This document shows, piece after piece, positions 26,420-34,472 of a stretch of 64,000 bases of DNA. Position 1 is the first letter of the stretch. Every line of letters begins with the position of its first letter. The DNA comes from Pseudomonadales bacterium. Its GTDB lineage: Bacteria; Pseudomonadota; Gammaproteobacteria; Pseudomonadales; UBA5518. The notes below the pieces were generated by a model that worked only from the letters and a program-made list of their open reading frames with translations, was not told where the DNA came from and did no database searches. The stretch spans positions 186,001 through 250,000 of the forward strand of contig JACKOP010000005.1 of the NCBI GenBank assembly GCA_024234165.1, given 5' to 3'. The position numbers were made by a program, and so were the translations under genes.

Positions 26420-29368
26420 TCAAAAGCCATATCGAACGGTCAGACCCGCCTCCCGTCTTTCAGTTGCGGAAGTAAGGGAATATCCCGTGCTAGGCCCCAG
26501 TCCAAGTTGCGACTGAACTAGAGACGGTACGGCAATGTCTGCCTGCTTTGTTAGTATCGTTTTCTGATCAAAAACATTATTTATGTAGATTCCGATGTCC
26601 CACTGAGTTCCGGGATCACGCAAACCGGCGTAGAGATTGGTGATCGTATAGGCGTCCGCCTCAAATCCCGGCGATGCAAATTGGTTCTTTGGCGTATATG
26701 TCACGAGGGCGCGAAAATAGGCATCCAGATCATCTGAAACGTTCCAATCTTTTTCCGCCTGTACCGAGGCGTACCAGTCCGCATTACGGGAAAAGCTGCC
26801 TTTTGTGGTGCATAGCGCGATCGGGACACCTGCCGCGGCAAATCCATCAAGGGTGGGTGCTCCGTTATCAGCGACGCCGTCAAAATTCGCGTCATTACAA
26901 GGAAGAACGGCGCCAGCCAGGCGGCTACGCGCATAGCTGAGAGAGCCGCCGACAGAGAAGTTGCGCGAAGACTTGTATGTAAAATCGAAATCCAGACCAT
27001 AAATCTTGCCGTCGGCATTTGCTTGCATTCCATTCGCGTTAGATGCAACCGACAACGGGAGGGCCGTATCGTTGACATAGGATATAAACGGCACCTGGTA
27101 AATGAAATTATCAAACTTCTGGTGAAACAAGGAGAGATTGAGTGCAAGTTGGCCATCAAGAAGCACCGTCTTCACACCAAATTCCACGTTATTCGATTCT
27201 TCCGGGTCCAGATTCGCATATTTTGTTACTCGCGGATCATTGGACTGAATGGCTGGATTATTAGCCCCCGGTCGCCAGCTGTGGCCATAGCTGACGTATG
27301 TCGTAACGTCATCATTAATATGGTGCGTAAGGGACGCTTGATACACCAACGGATGATATGTCTTATCAAAGTCGGGACCCATTGAGATGGGAAAGTCGGG
27401 AAGCGGCAGGTCACACTGCCCTGGACGATGCGTTGACGGAAATGCTGGACCTCCACCGGCGCTGGGCACATAAGAGCACATGCTATCGGGCACACCGGTG
27501 GCGACAACTCCGTTGATCACGGATCCTGACTGCCTGATCAACACGTCGTATTCCATATAGCGGATGCCAAGAAATACATCTGTTTTATCAGTTAAATGAA
27601 CAGTCGCATTTCCATATATCGCCTTTTCCTCCCTTTCGATCGGGATATCTGCCTTTGTGCTATACCGATAATACGGATCGAACTGGTCCAAACCCAGATT
27701 TGGGCGAACTCCGAAGGCGCCAGGCAAAAAAGCTGCCGGAAGCATGGTTGCTGTAAAAGCCTTTTCACGCCTGTAATAGGCGCCAAGACCGTAATCCAGA
27801 GAATCGCGATATGACGCTTGCAACCTGAGTTCCTGCGTGACTACTTCTGCTGTAGTCGTGATGCGCCGCATTTTTTCCGGCGCAATCCAGAGATTGGACG
27901 ACTCCCCATCTGTATAGGATGCGCCATAATCGTCTGCCTTGGTTTTTCCGTAGGACCCGACGTATATCAGTCGGTAGTCATCGTTTATATCCCAGCTAAA
28001 ATCCCCAATCCAGTGCTTAAACCATTGCGCTCTTATGTGCGGTGTATGACTGACCGATCGGCGATCTCTTGTGGCAATTGCCGGTCCGTTGAAATTGGCC
28101 GGCATCCCAGGACCACTATATCCCGGCCCGGCAATCCACGGAAATTCATCGCGATCCGCTGAAAAGTGCTGATACATCAGATTGATCTTGATATTGTCCA
28201 GCGGCTGCGCGTAGCTCGCAACTCTCCAGCTATCCGTGTGATCATGAGATTTCTTTGAAGTGGTGATACTTTTCACGCCAGCTCCATCTCCATGATCGGT
28301 GATGCCGGCGAAGCGCAGAGCGAACTTGTTTTCAATGATGGGAAGGTTAAGGGCCGCCTCTGCCCTTCGCCTGCTGCGTGTCGATGCATTAAGACTGACG
28401 CGTCCCTCGGTTGCAGAGGGATCCGGACGCTTTGTGGTCACCGTGATTGCACCCGATGAAGCGGGCTCGCCCCGAAGAGTTCCTTGTGGTCCGCGCAAGA
28501 CCTCTATTTGTTGGATGTCATAGGCCGCCTGATACATGAGGGTCGGGGTGACCGGAACCTCGTTAAGATAGGTCTGCACCGTCGGTAGCGCCGTACTGCT
28601 ATCCGGTTTTGCCGCACCACGCAATGCGACGGTGGGATCACCCATACCGGGACGTGGCTTGAAGGTCAGACCAGGGGTGATCGCCGCCAGATCCGAACCA
28701 TTGAATAGATTAAAGCTTTGGAGATCGGAATCCGTAATGGCTTTGATCGCCATGGGCACATCCTGCAAACGCTCATCTCTTCGTCGGGCGGTGACCACGA
28801 TTTCCTCTAGGCGATCGGAAAGCAAGGGTGACGGAGATGGGCCAGGCTGATTCGCGTCCTGCGCGAATGCGCCGTTCACAGCCACGCCTGCAACAAGTGT
28901 TGACGCATAAGCGAGAGGCCGGAGTTTGCGCGACGTGCAGCTCTTCTTTTTCATGAACCAGAATCTCCGTTTTAGCTTCAATGGCTCTACACCTGATATC
29001 GCGTTGGCATTTATCGCAACCTGGATGCATGCGTCGGCAATCAAGGCTTCGAGCCCGCTTGTGACACTATACCTACCCGACAGCGCCTTCAGTTGCACTG
29101 TCGACACATCTTCATACGAAAACAACAGCTGGATGTTCGCCTGTTTCGCAAAGAGCACCAGCGCCTTGTCTGCGGTCGACGGAGGGATATCGAAATCAAA
29201 TTCAGCCTCCTCACCATGAGCCGCCGCCATGAACAGCAACGTCAGGGTCAACACCGAAATGACTGTGGCCCACGCCCCGCCGCCTGTTGACAAGGCGGGG
29301 CGACTGCCAAGGCGCCATGCTTTGCGTTCGGCTTTTTTTGGCGCCAATACTGATGACACATCAGACAT
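26420..29368 (-). CDS. TonB-dependent transducer with N-terminal STN domain and an embedded second signal-peptide-like segment
   Basis: About 982 aa from ATG 29368 (GGTGGA nearby; GTG 29410 is an alternative without a Shine-Dalgarno). It has an N-terminal export signal (ATVISVLTLTLLFMAAAHG) followed by an STN domain at about 56-125 (FDFDIPPSTADKALVLFAKQ, LSGRYSVTSGLEALIADA), the module that talks to a FecR protein. At residue 139 an internal Met begins a second complete signal-peptide-like sequence (MKKKSCTSRK, hydrophobic core, GAFAQ) with GGAGA 9 nt upstream. Then come LEEIVVTARR, a plug domain (IEVLRGPQGTLRGEPASSGAI) and a barrel ending in VRYGF. It would take up a ligand and signal its presence to the FecR/sigma pair encoded just upstream. 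AT-richer than flanking genes. Confidence 0.9.
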   Translation of the reverse strand: MSDVSSVLAPKKAERKAWRLGSRPALSTGGGAWATVISVLTLTLLFMAAAHGEEAEFDFDIPPSTADKALVLFAKQANIQLLFSYEDVSTVQLKALSGRYSVTSGLEALIADACIQVAINANAISGVEPLKLKRRFWFMKKKSCTSRKLRPLAYASTLVAGVAVNGAFAQDANQPGPSPSPLLSDRLEEIVVTARRRDERLQDVPMAIKAITDSDLQSFNLFNGSDLAAITPGLTFKPRPGMGDPTVALRGAAKPDSSTALPTVQTYLNEVPVTPTLMYQAAYDIQQIEVLRGPQGTLRGEPASSGAITVTTKRPDPSATEGRVSLNASTRSRRRAEAALNLPIIENKFALRFAGITDHGDGAGVKSITTSKKSHDHTDSWRVASYAQPLDNIKINLMYQHFSADRDEFPWIAGPGYSGPGMPANFNGPAIATRDRRSVSHTPHIRAQWFKHWIGDFSWDINDDYRLIYVGSYGKTKADDYGASYTDGESSNLWIAPEKMRRITTTAEVVTQELRLQASYRDSLDYGLGAYYRREKAFTATMLPAAFLPGAFGVRPNLGLDQFDPYYRYSTKADIPIEREEKAIYGNATVHLTDKTDVFLGIRYMEYDVLIRQSGSVINGVVATGVPDSMCSYVPSAGGGPAFPSTHRPGQCDLPLPDFPISMGPDFDKTYHPLVYQASLTHHINDDVTTYVSYGHSWRPGANNPAIQSNDPRVTKYANLDPEESNNVEFGVKTVLLDGQLALNLSLFHQKFDNFIYQVPFISYVNDTALPLSVASNANGMQANADGKIYGLDFDFTYKSSRNFSVGGSLSYARSRLAGAVLPCNDANFDGVADNGAPTLDGFAAAGVPIALCTTKGSFSRNADWYASVQAEKDWNVSDDLDAYFRALVTYTPKNQFASPGFEADAYTITNLYAGLRDPGTQWDIGIYINNVFDQKTILTKQADIAVPSLVQSQLGLGPSTGYSLTSATERREAGLTVRYGF

Positions 29369-29440
29369 GGAAATCCACCATCCCATCCCGAGAAACTTCC
29401 TTCGACTCACGCACGCGCAGCGCAGGTGCCACCCAAAGGG

Positions 29441-30493
29441 TCAGTGAGCCGTGCCGTCCGGGGACTCGTGAAGAGAAAGCACGATCAGATCGTCTGCGAT
29501 CCGGCGATGCTTGATGCCAAAGCCGGTGTCCAGTGCCTCGAGGAATGGCTCGATGTCGCCAATGTCGAAGTACCCTCCGATCCGGATCCGGGCAATGGCG
29601 GGATCGACGATTTCGAGACGCTGATTGGTGTAGCGCCCCACATCCTTCACGACCTCTGCCAGGGTCTGCCCGTCGAAGGCCCATTTGCCGCCCTTCCATG
29701 CGACGCGGCGGTCGAGTTGGGCCTCCGACAAGCGCCGCCGGGTCTCGATGCGTTCTGCATAACGCGTGAAATCGCCGGCACGCAGGGCCTGTGCATTCGA
29801 TTTCGTGCTGTCGGGGCGGGCGACGCTGACACCAACCACACCTTCAGCCACGGCCACTTCCACGTCCTCATCCCGGATGCGCACGTTGAAGCTGGTACCA
29901 ACCGCGCGGACCACCCCCTTGCCGGCGTAGACCACGAAGGGCACACGTGGATCCGGCGCGACGTCGAAGTAGACCTCGCCCGTGTTCAGATAAACCGATC
30001 GCTCGCGCGCATCGATATGCACACGCACTTCGCTGCGCGTGTTGAGGACAAGTTTCGATCCGTCGCCGAGCAGAACCTGGGACTGTTCGCCAGTACGGGT
30101 CTGATACACGGATTCAACGACCTTGTGGGCCGCAAGCCACGGCAGGAAATCCGGCTTGGTGACCGTCAAGACGGCGACGAGCAACACGCCCACAAGGCCC
30201 AGCGGTGCGGCCCATTGCCATGGCGCCCACGTCTTGCGTGGGGGCTCCGGTGACGGATTTTGCTGCAGCGGAATGACTTGTGCCAGCAATGCCAGGCAGT
30301 CGACCTGCTTCCAGGTCTGGGCCAGATATTCGAAGGCGGCTGCATGGTCTGCATCCTCTGCAAGCCAGGCTTGCAGACGCGCCTTCTCGTCATCGCACAG
30401 ATCGTCGCTATCGACGCGCACCACCCACGCGGCGGCCTGCTCCTCGATCCGGCGTTTCCTGTGGATTGGAATGACGTTCTGCATCGCGGTCAC
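29441..30493 (-). CDS. FecR family anti-sigma regulator
   Basis: A 350-aa inner-membrane regulator. Residues 12-62 form the N-terminal cytoplasmic domain (EEQAAAWVVRVDS, LQAWLAEDADHAAAFEYLAQTW) that holds the sigma factor. A single membrane segment lies at about 95-112 (APLGLVGVLLVAVLTVTK). The periplasmic FecR domain follows (GEQSQVLLGDGSKLVLNTRSEV, YLNTGEVYFDV, VVRAVGTSFNVR). The C-terminal domain (WAFDGQTLAEVVKDVGRYTNQRLEIVD) would meet the STN domain of the transducer. Its start overlaps the sigma-factor stop by four bases (ATGA). Together with the sigma factor and the STN receptor it forms a cell-surface signalling system that should switch on the downstream genes when ligand is bound. 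Confidence 0.93.
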   Translation of the reverse strand: MTAMQNVIPIHRKRRIEEQAAAWVVRVDSDDLCDDEKARLQAWLAEDADHAAAFEYLAQTWKQVDCLALLAQVIPLQQNPSPEPPRKTWAPWQWAAPLGLVGVLLVAVLTVTKPDFLPWLAAHKVVESVYQTRTGEQSQVLLGDGSKLVLNTRSEVRVHIDARERSVYLNTGEVYFDVAPDPRVPFVVYAGKGVVRAVGTSFNVRIRDEDVEVAVAEGVVGVSVARPDSTKSNAQALRAGDFTRYAERIETRRRLSEAQLDRRVAWKGGKWAFDGQTLAEVVKDVGRYTNQRLEIVDPAIARIRIGGYFDIGDIEPFLEALDTGFGIKHRRIADDLIVLSLHESPDGTAH

Positions 30494-31032
30494 TTCAGCT
30501 TCGAGCTGCGCTCGGCACCATACCCGACTTCATCAACCTGAATCGCGCGCAGTTGTTGCACACAGCGCGCCAGTGCTTTGGCCAAGTGCTTTTCGACCGT
30601 GCTGACGCTGATATCGAGGCGCAGTGCCACCTCCTGCTGCGAGAACCCGTACACCTTGCGCAGAACCAGAACCTGACGGCATTGCGGCGGCAAGGACGCC
30701 GCCACGCGACAGAACAGCTCGAAGTGCCGTTGCGCCATCACACGCGCCTCGGGTCCGACTTCACTATCATCCATGACATCCAGGGCGGCCGAATCCTCCA
30801 GTGAGTCTTCCATCTGATTGAATTTGCGCGCCCTGAGGTTGAACGCGAGGTTGCGGGCCGTTCGATAGAGATAGGCCTGGGGGTAGCGGATCTCGCCCTT
30901 GGCGGCTGCCTCGAGCACGCGGACGAAGCTCTCCTGTGCGACGTCCTCGGCATCTTCCGCTCGACCCAGATAGCGACCGAGGTAGCGTCGAAGGCGCCCG
31001 CGCAATCTGCCGATTTCCAGATTATTGAACAT
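30490..31032 (-). CDS. ECF RNA polymerase sigma factor, FecI-like
   Basis: A 180-aa ECF sigma factor. Region 2 is visible as LGRAEDAEDVAQESFVRVLEAA and YPQAYLYRTARNLAFNLRARK, with the -10 recognition helix. Region 4 is LPPQCRQVLVLRKVYGFSQQEVALRLDISVSTVEKHLAKALARC, a helix-turn-helix for the -35 element. A linker of acidic residues (DSLEDSAALDVMDDSE) joins them. It is the first gene of the minus-strand run and is coupled to fecR. The upstream region is filled by palindromic repeats, so its own promoter was not located. Its likely target is the promoter of the transducer and catabolic genes. Confidence 0.94.
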   Translation of the reverse strand: MFNNLEIGRLRGRLRRYLGRYLGRAEDAEDVAQESFVRVLEAAAKGEIRYPQAYLYRTARNLAFNLRARKFNQMEDSLEDSAALDVMDDSEVGPEARVMAQRHFELFCRVAASLPPQCRQVLVLRKVYGFSQQEVALRLDISVSTVEKHLAKALARCVQQLRAIQVDEVGYGAERSSKLK

Positions 31033-31110
31033 GTGTGCAGCCCTCGGACGGAGGCGGGGTCAATGTAGCACCATTTGGATGCTCACAGCCGCGGCGACAG
31101 GGGCGAGCGC

Positions 31111-31200
31111 CGGAAGGGCGACCGCCGGAAGGGCGACCGCCGGAAGGGCGACCGCCGGAAGGGCGACCGCCGGAAGGGCGACCGCCGGAAGGGCGACCGC
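31111..31200 (+). repeat. Perfect tandem array, six copies of a 15-bp unit
   Basis: Six uninterrupted identical copies of cggaagggcgaccgc run from 31111 to 31200 in the gap between the sigma factor and the amidase stop. The unit shares gggcgaccg with the palindromes that follow. Because 15 is a multiple of 3, several frames on both strands stay open and code low-complexity peptides; none has gene-like features, and there are no spacers, so it is not a CRISPR. Confidence 0.9.
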
Positions 31201-31314
31201 CGGTCGCCCGTACAACCCCGTGCATTTCGATGCCGTAGGGGCCGACCGGCCGGTCGCCCGTGCATTCGCATCCCGTGGGTCGGGCTACCCATGGATGCCG
31301 TTGCGCCGCGCCCC
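31201..31314. repeat. REP-like palindromes, GGGCGACC/GGTCGCCC family
   Basis: Directly after the 15-bp array comes gggcgaccgccggtcgcccgtac (starting inside the last unit), then ggccgaccggccggtcgcccgt near 31230-31260, both palindromic and able to fold into hairpins. The same family recurs at 33106-33300. The amidase stop codon TAG at 31317-31315 reads into a related gggg-cg run, so the repeat may touch the gene end here too. Confidence 0.7.
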
Positions 31315-32862
31315 CTAGGGTGCGATCAGCCTGCTGAAGCCACTCGCCTGGTCATAGGCATGAGCAAGCTGCAGGATCTCCAGGTCGCCACCATATTTCC
31401 CGAGAATCTGCAGCCCCATGGCACGGTTGGCCGAGTCAAACCCGGCGGGGACAACCCCGATCGGCAGCGCGGAAAGCGTCCCGATGCCGGCCACCTCCAT
31501 CCACCGGTGGTATGTATCCATCGCATGGCCGGCAATCTCTTTCGGCCAATGCACGCTGGCCGCAAACGGAAAGACCTGGGCCGTGGGCAAGACGAGGAAA
31601 TCGAACTGCTCGAGCAAGGCCCGGACCGCCTGGTACCAGGCGCTGCGAGTCGTTGCTGCCTGCGCCACATCGAGGCCGCTCAGGGCGAGTCCGGTTTCGA
31701 TTTCCCAGATGGCTTCCGGCTTTATCTTGTCCCGCATCTGCGGCTGCTGATACATGCGCGCAAACCCGGAAGAGATGGCATGGCTGCGCATTGCCAACCA
31801 ACTCCGCCACAGGGCCGGCATGTCAAAATCCGTCGTTGCCTCCTCAACGATGCAGCCGATATTCCGGAAATGCTGCAGAGCGTTTTCGCAGAGGCCGATG
31901 ACGCCTGCCTCCATCGGCAGGTAGCCGTTGAAGTCACCGAGAAACCCTATCTGGGTCCCCTTGAACTCGCGTGCGAGCTTTACCGTGAAATCCACGGGCG
32001 CTTCGTTGATTGAGAGGGGAACGCGATCATCCGGGCCTGCCATCACGGACAACAGCAGCGCAACATCCGCAACGGTTCGCCCCATGGGCCCCTCTGTCGC
32101 CAGCTGCGAGAAAAAGACCTCGCTCGACGGCCAGTAGGGCACCCTGCCAAACGACGGACGCAACGAATAGATATTGTTCCAGCCTGCCGGGTTGCGTAGC
32201 GACCCCATCATGTCGCTGCCATCTGCGACGGGTAACAACCTCTGCGCCAGGGCAGTTGCGGCCCCTCCGCTGCTGCCTCCCGCCGTGAGCTTGCGGTTCC
32301 AGGCATTGCGAGTCGTACCAAACAGGCTGTTGTAGGTTTGCGAACCCAGTCCAAACTCAGGCATGTTTGTTCGCCCGACAAATATCGCCCCCGCAGCCCG
32401 CAGACGTGCGGCAAGCAAGCCGTCGTCCTTCGGTATGTTGTTCTTGAACAGAACCGACCCGAGTGTCGTGCGCATGCCGGCAACCTGTACGGCGTCCTTT
32501 GGCGCCATCGGCAGCCCGTGCAGGGGGCCAACCTCCTCCCCGCGCCGAAGCGCTGCGTCGGCCTTCTCTGCCAGAGCAAGCAGCTCCTCCGGGGACTCGA
32601 GCGAAACAATGGCGTTGAACGCCGGGTTCACCGCGTCGATTCGCGCGAGAAATGCCGTCATCACCTCCCGGCAGGACACTTTCCCCGCTCGGATGGCGTC
32701 CCGCAGTTCGATGGCAGACATCTCTGTAATGGGGTCTGCAACAGGATGGGCTCCATCGGCTGATACCCGGGTCGCCGCCAATGCTGCGGCACCGGTGGCT
32801 GCCGCCCTCAGCACGGTACGTCGGCTCACTGTCATGTGCTCTTGATCCATGTTGACGTTCAT
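31315..32862 (-). CDS. Amidase (amidase signature family) with Tat signal
   Basis: A 515-aa amidase. The N-terminus has a twin-arginine motif (SRRTVLRAAATGAAALAATRVSA), so export is likely. The signature region shows the catalytic lysine in LPMAPKDAVQ near residue 120, the serine-rich GGSSGGAATALA near 195, and the nucleophile region GSDMMGSLRNPAG. In most amidases this last motif reads D-T-G-G-S; here it is D-M-M-G-S, a variant seen in one subgroup as far as I recall. It hydrolyses an amide of unknown nature. Its ATG overlaps the stop of a short DUF1214-like remnant by four bases. A longer start at M10 (beginning MTVSRRT) is possible. Confidence 0.92.
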   Translation of the reverse strand: MNVNMDQEHMTVSRRTVLRAAATGAAALAATRVSADGAHPVADPITEMSAIELRDAIRAGKVSCREVMTAFLARIDAVNPAFNAIVSLESPEELLALAEKADAALRRGEEVGPLHGLPMAPKDAVQVAGMRTTLGSVLFKNNIPKDDGLLAARLRAAGAIFVGRTNMPEFGLGSQTYNSLFGTTRNAWNRKLTAGGSSGGAATALAQRLLPVADGSDMMGSLRNPAGWNNIYSLRPSFGRVPYWPSSEVFFSQLATEGPMGRTVADVALLLSVMAGPDDRVPLSINEAPVDFTVKLAREFKGTQIGFLGDFNGYLPMEAGVIGLCENALQHFRNIGCIVEEATTDFDMPALWRSWLAMRSHAISSGFARMYQQPQMRDKIKPEAIWEIETGLALSGLDVAQAATTRSAWYQAVRALLEQFDFLVLPTAQVFPFAASVHWPKEIAGHAMDTYHRWMEVAGIGTLSALPIGVVPAGFDSANRAMGLQILGKYGGDLEILQLAHAYDQASGFSRLIAP

Positions 32863-33071
32863 CCCGCAGGCGCTCCTCGGTTGTCGTACCGCAGTTGCAT
32901 GTGACGCCGGTGTTCGGCCAGGTCCTTGGCGCGCTGGTCCGGCCCCACCGTGGGCGTATCCTTGGGCGGTTTCGTGTACGGCACGGTGAGCTTGACCTTT
33001 TGCGCCGCCGGGTGCCTTTCGGGATCGAACACCTTTTCCTTCATCCCGTCAAACCGCATCAGGATCCACAT
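32859..33071 (-). pseudogene. C-terminal remnant of a DUF1214-type gene
   Basis: A 70-codon frame (MWILMRFDGMKEKVFDPER...) whose last 60 residues align by eye with the tail of the DUF1214 protein at 42286-43458: PPKDTPTVGPDQRAKDLAEHRRHMQLR here against PPDTPTVSPAERAEQLRLRRLGAQLR there. The conserved DUF1214 core is absent, and the sequence upstream dissolves into REP-like palindromes. I therefore read it as the 3' end of a third DUF1214 gene that lost its body. Its stop overlaps the amidase start (ATGA). It could still be translated as a short leader that couples to the amidase. Confidence 0.6.
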
Positions 33072-33105
33072 CAGGATCACACCGCGCTGGCGACCAGCGG
33101 CAGGG

Positions 33106-33300
33106 GCGACTGCGGAAAGGGACGACCGGACGGAAGGGCAACCGCCAGAGAGGGCGACCGCCAGGAAGGGCGACCGCGGGTCGCCCGTACGGTTGTGATG
33201 CCGGGGGAGGGCGACCGCGGGTCGCCCGTACGGTTGCGATGCTGCGGTAGGGGCGACCGGCGGTCGCCCGTACATTTCCGGCGGTCGCCCGTACAGTTCT
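33106..33300. repeat. Cluster of REP-like palindromes, GGGCGACC/GGTCGCCC family
   Basis: The core gggcgaccgcgggtcgcccgtacggttg occurs near 33169 and again near 33209. A variant with gggcgaccggcggtcgcccgtac starts near 33251, and a half site cggtcgcccgtacag follows near 33283. Degenerate ggaagggc(g/a)accgcc units precede them at 33110-33170. The palindromes can form hairpins in both strands and fill the divergent gap between the DUF1214 remnant and the intact DUF1214 gene. Confidence 0.85.
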
Positions 33301-33338
33301 GTAGAATTCATCCGCATTGCATGGGGACCGGCGCACAG

Positions 33339-34472
33339 ATGGACGACAACGAATCCCGGCTGGTCGAAAGGCTGAGCACCGGACGCGCGTGGGAGGAATT
33401 CTGTGACGGGCTGAAGCGCGCGGGCAGCGTCGTCCTCGGCAACGCGCTCGCGAACACCTCACTCGACCGCGCCGAAGGCTACCGCTACCTGAGCCGGCTC
33501 GCGCGGCTTGCACTGGAGAAGTTCGTCGAGAGCAACGACCCGCGCACGCCGCGCTTCTACCAGTTGAGCCGGGAGGACGCGAAGATCGGCGCCGACAACC
33601 CCGACGCGTATTACCAGAACGCGTGCCTGAGCGGGGAGTACGAATACCGCCTGCGGGGCAAGCGCAATTCGGTGTTCTATCTCGGGATCGGCAGCTACGC
33701 CGGAAACTTCGGCAGCTCGGCTCCGTCGGGGCGAACCGGCTACATCGAGGGCGAGGAACTCGTCGTCGCGGACGATGGCAGTTTCGAGATCATCCTCAGC
33801 ACCAGACCCCAGCACGGCAACTGGCTGCCGATGGAGCCGAACACCTCGTCGCTGATCGTTCGCCAGTTCTTCCTCGACAAGGCGAACGAGAAGGCAGCCG
33901 AGCTGCACCTGGAGCGCATCGATGGCGATGCACGGGCCCAGCCGCTGGCGCCTGTGGATCTCGCGAAGGCGCTGCAGGACAGTACGGCCTTCGTGAAGGG
34001 CACGGCCGAGCTGTTTGCCGGCTGGGTGCGCATCTTCGTCGAGCGCCCCAACGAGCTGAACCTGCTGCCGATCGAGAAGCGCGAGGCGGCGCACATGGAT
34101 CCGAACCAGCCGTTCTTCTACCACGGCTACTGGTCGCTGGCACCCGACGAGGCGCTGCTGGTGTCCGCGACGGAACCCGAGTGCCGCTACTGGAACTTCC
34201 AGTTGAACAACATCTGGATGGAATCGCTCGATTATCGCCATCACCGGATCACGCTGAACAAACACAGCGTGACGAAGGATCCCGCCGGCCGGTTCACGAT
34301 CGTGGTCGCCCACGCCGACCCCGGCGTCGCGAACTGGATCGACACCGCCGGACACACACACGGGACGATGGGCCTGCGCTGGAACGGGGTCGCCAACCCA
34401 CCGCGTCCCGACTGTCGGGTCGTGAAGCTCGCCGAAATCACCGGCAACAGGGGGAGGTGCGACGGGGAATGA
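33339..34472 (+). CDS. DUF1214 domain-containing protein
   Basis: A 377-aa protein from ATG 33339; the in-frame ATG at 33321 has no Shine-Dalgarno, while GGGGACC lies 9 nt before 33339. The C-terminal half has the DUF1214 pattern: YWSLAPDEALLVSATEPECRYWNFQLNNIWMESLDYRHHRITLNKH, then DPGVANWIDTAGHTHGTMGLRWNG. No signal peptide is seen. The biochemical function of this family is unknown to me. It is coupled by a 4-bp overlap to a sulfotransferase gene. The same pairing recurs at 41116-43458, which suggests the two proteins act on the same compound. Confidence 0.85.
   Translation: MDDNESRLVERLSTGRAWEEFCDGLKRAGSVVLGNALANTSLDRAEGYRYLSRLARLALEKFVESNDPRTPRFYQLSREDAKIGADNPDAYYQNACLSGEYEYRLRGKRNSVFYLGIGSYAGNFGSSAPSGRTGYIEGEELVVADDGSFEIILSTRPQHGNWLPMEPNTSSLIVRQFFLDKANEKAAELHLERIDGDARAQPLAPVDLAKALQDSTAFVKGTAELFAGWVRIFVERPNELNLLPIEKREAAHMDPNQPFFYHGYWSLAPDEALLVSATEPECRYWNFQLNNIWMESLDYRHHRITLNKHSVTKDPAGRFTIVVAHADPGVANWIDTAGHTHGTMGLRWNGVANPPRPDCRVVKLAEITGNRGRCDGE

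Noticed and set aside
28830..29368. Frameshift separating an STN protein from a receptor
   Set aside because: The frame is continuous through the junction without a stop, so a fusion or dual start explains it better.
31111..31200. Tandem repeats resembling a CRISPR array
   Set aside because: Units are contiguous without spacers, only 15 bp long, and no cas genes are near.
32895..33338. N-terminal extension of the first DUF1214 gene
   Set aside because: The upstream frame is encoded by palindromic repeats and by the antisense of the remnant; it has no protein-like features.
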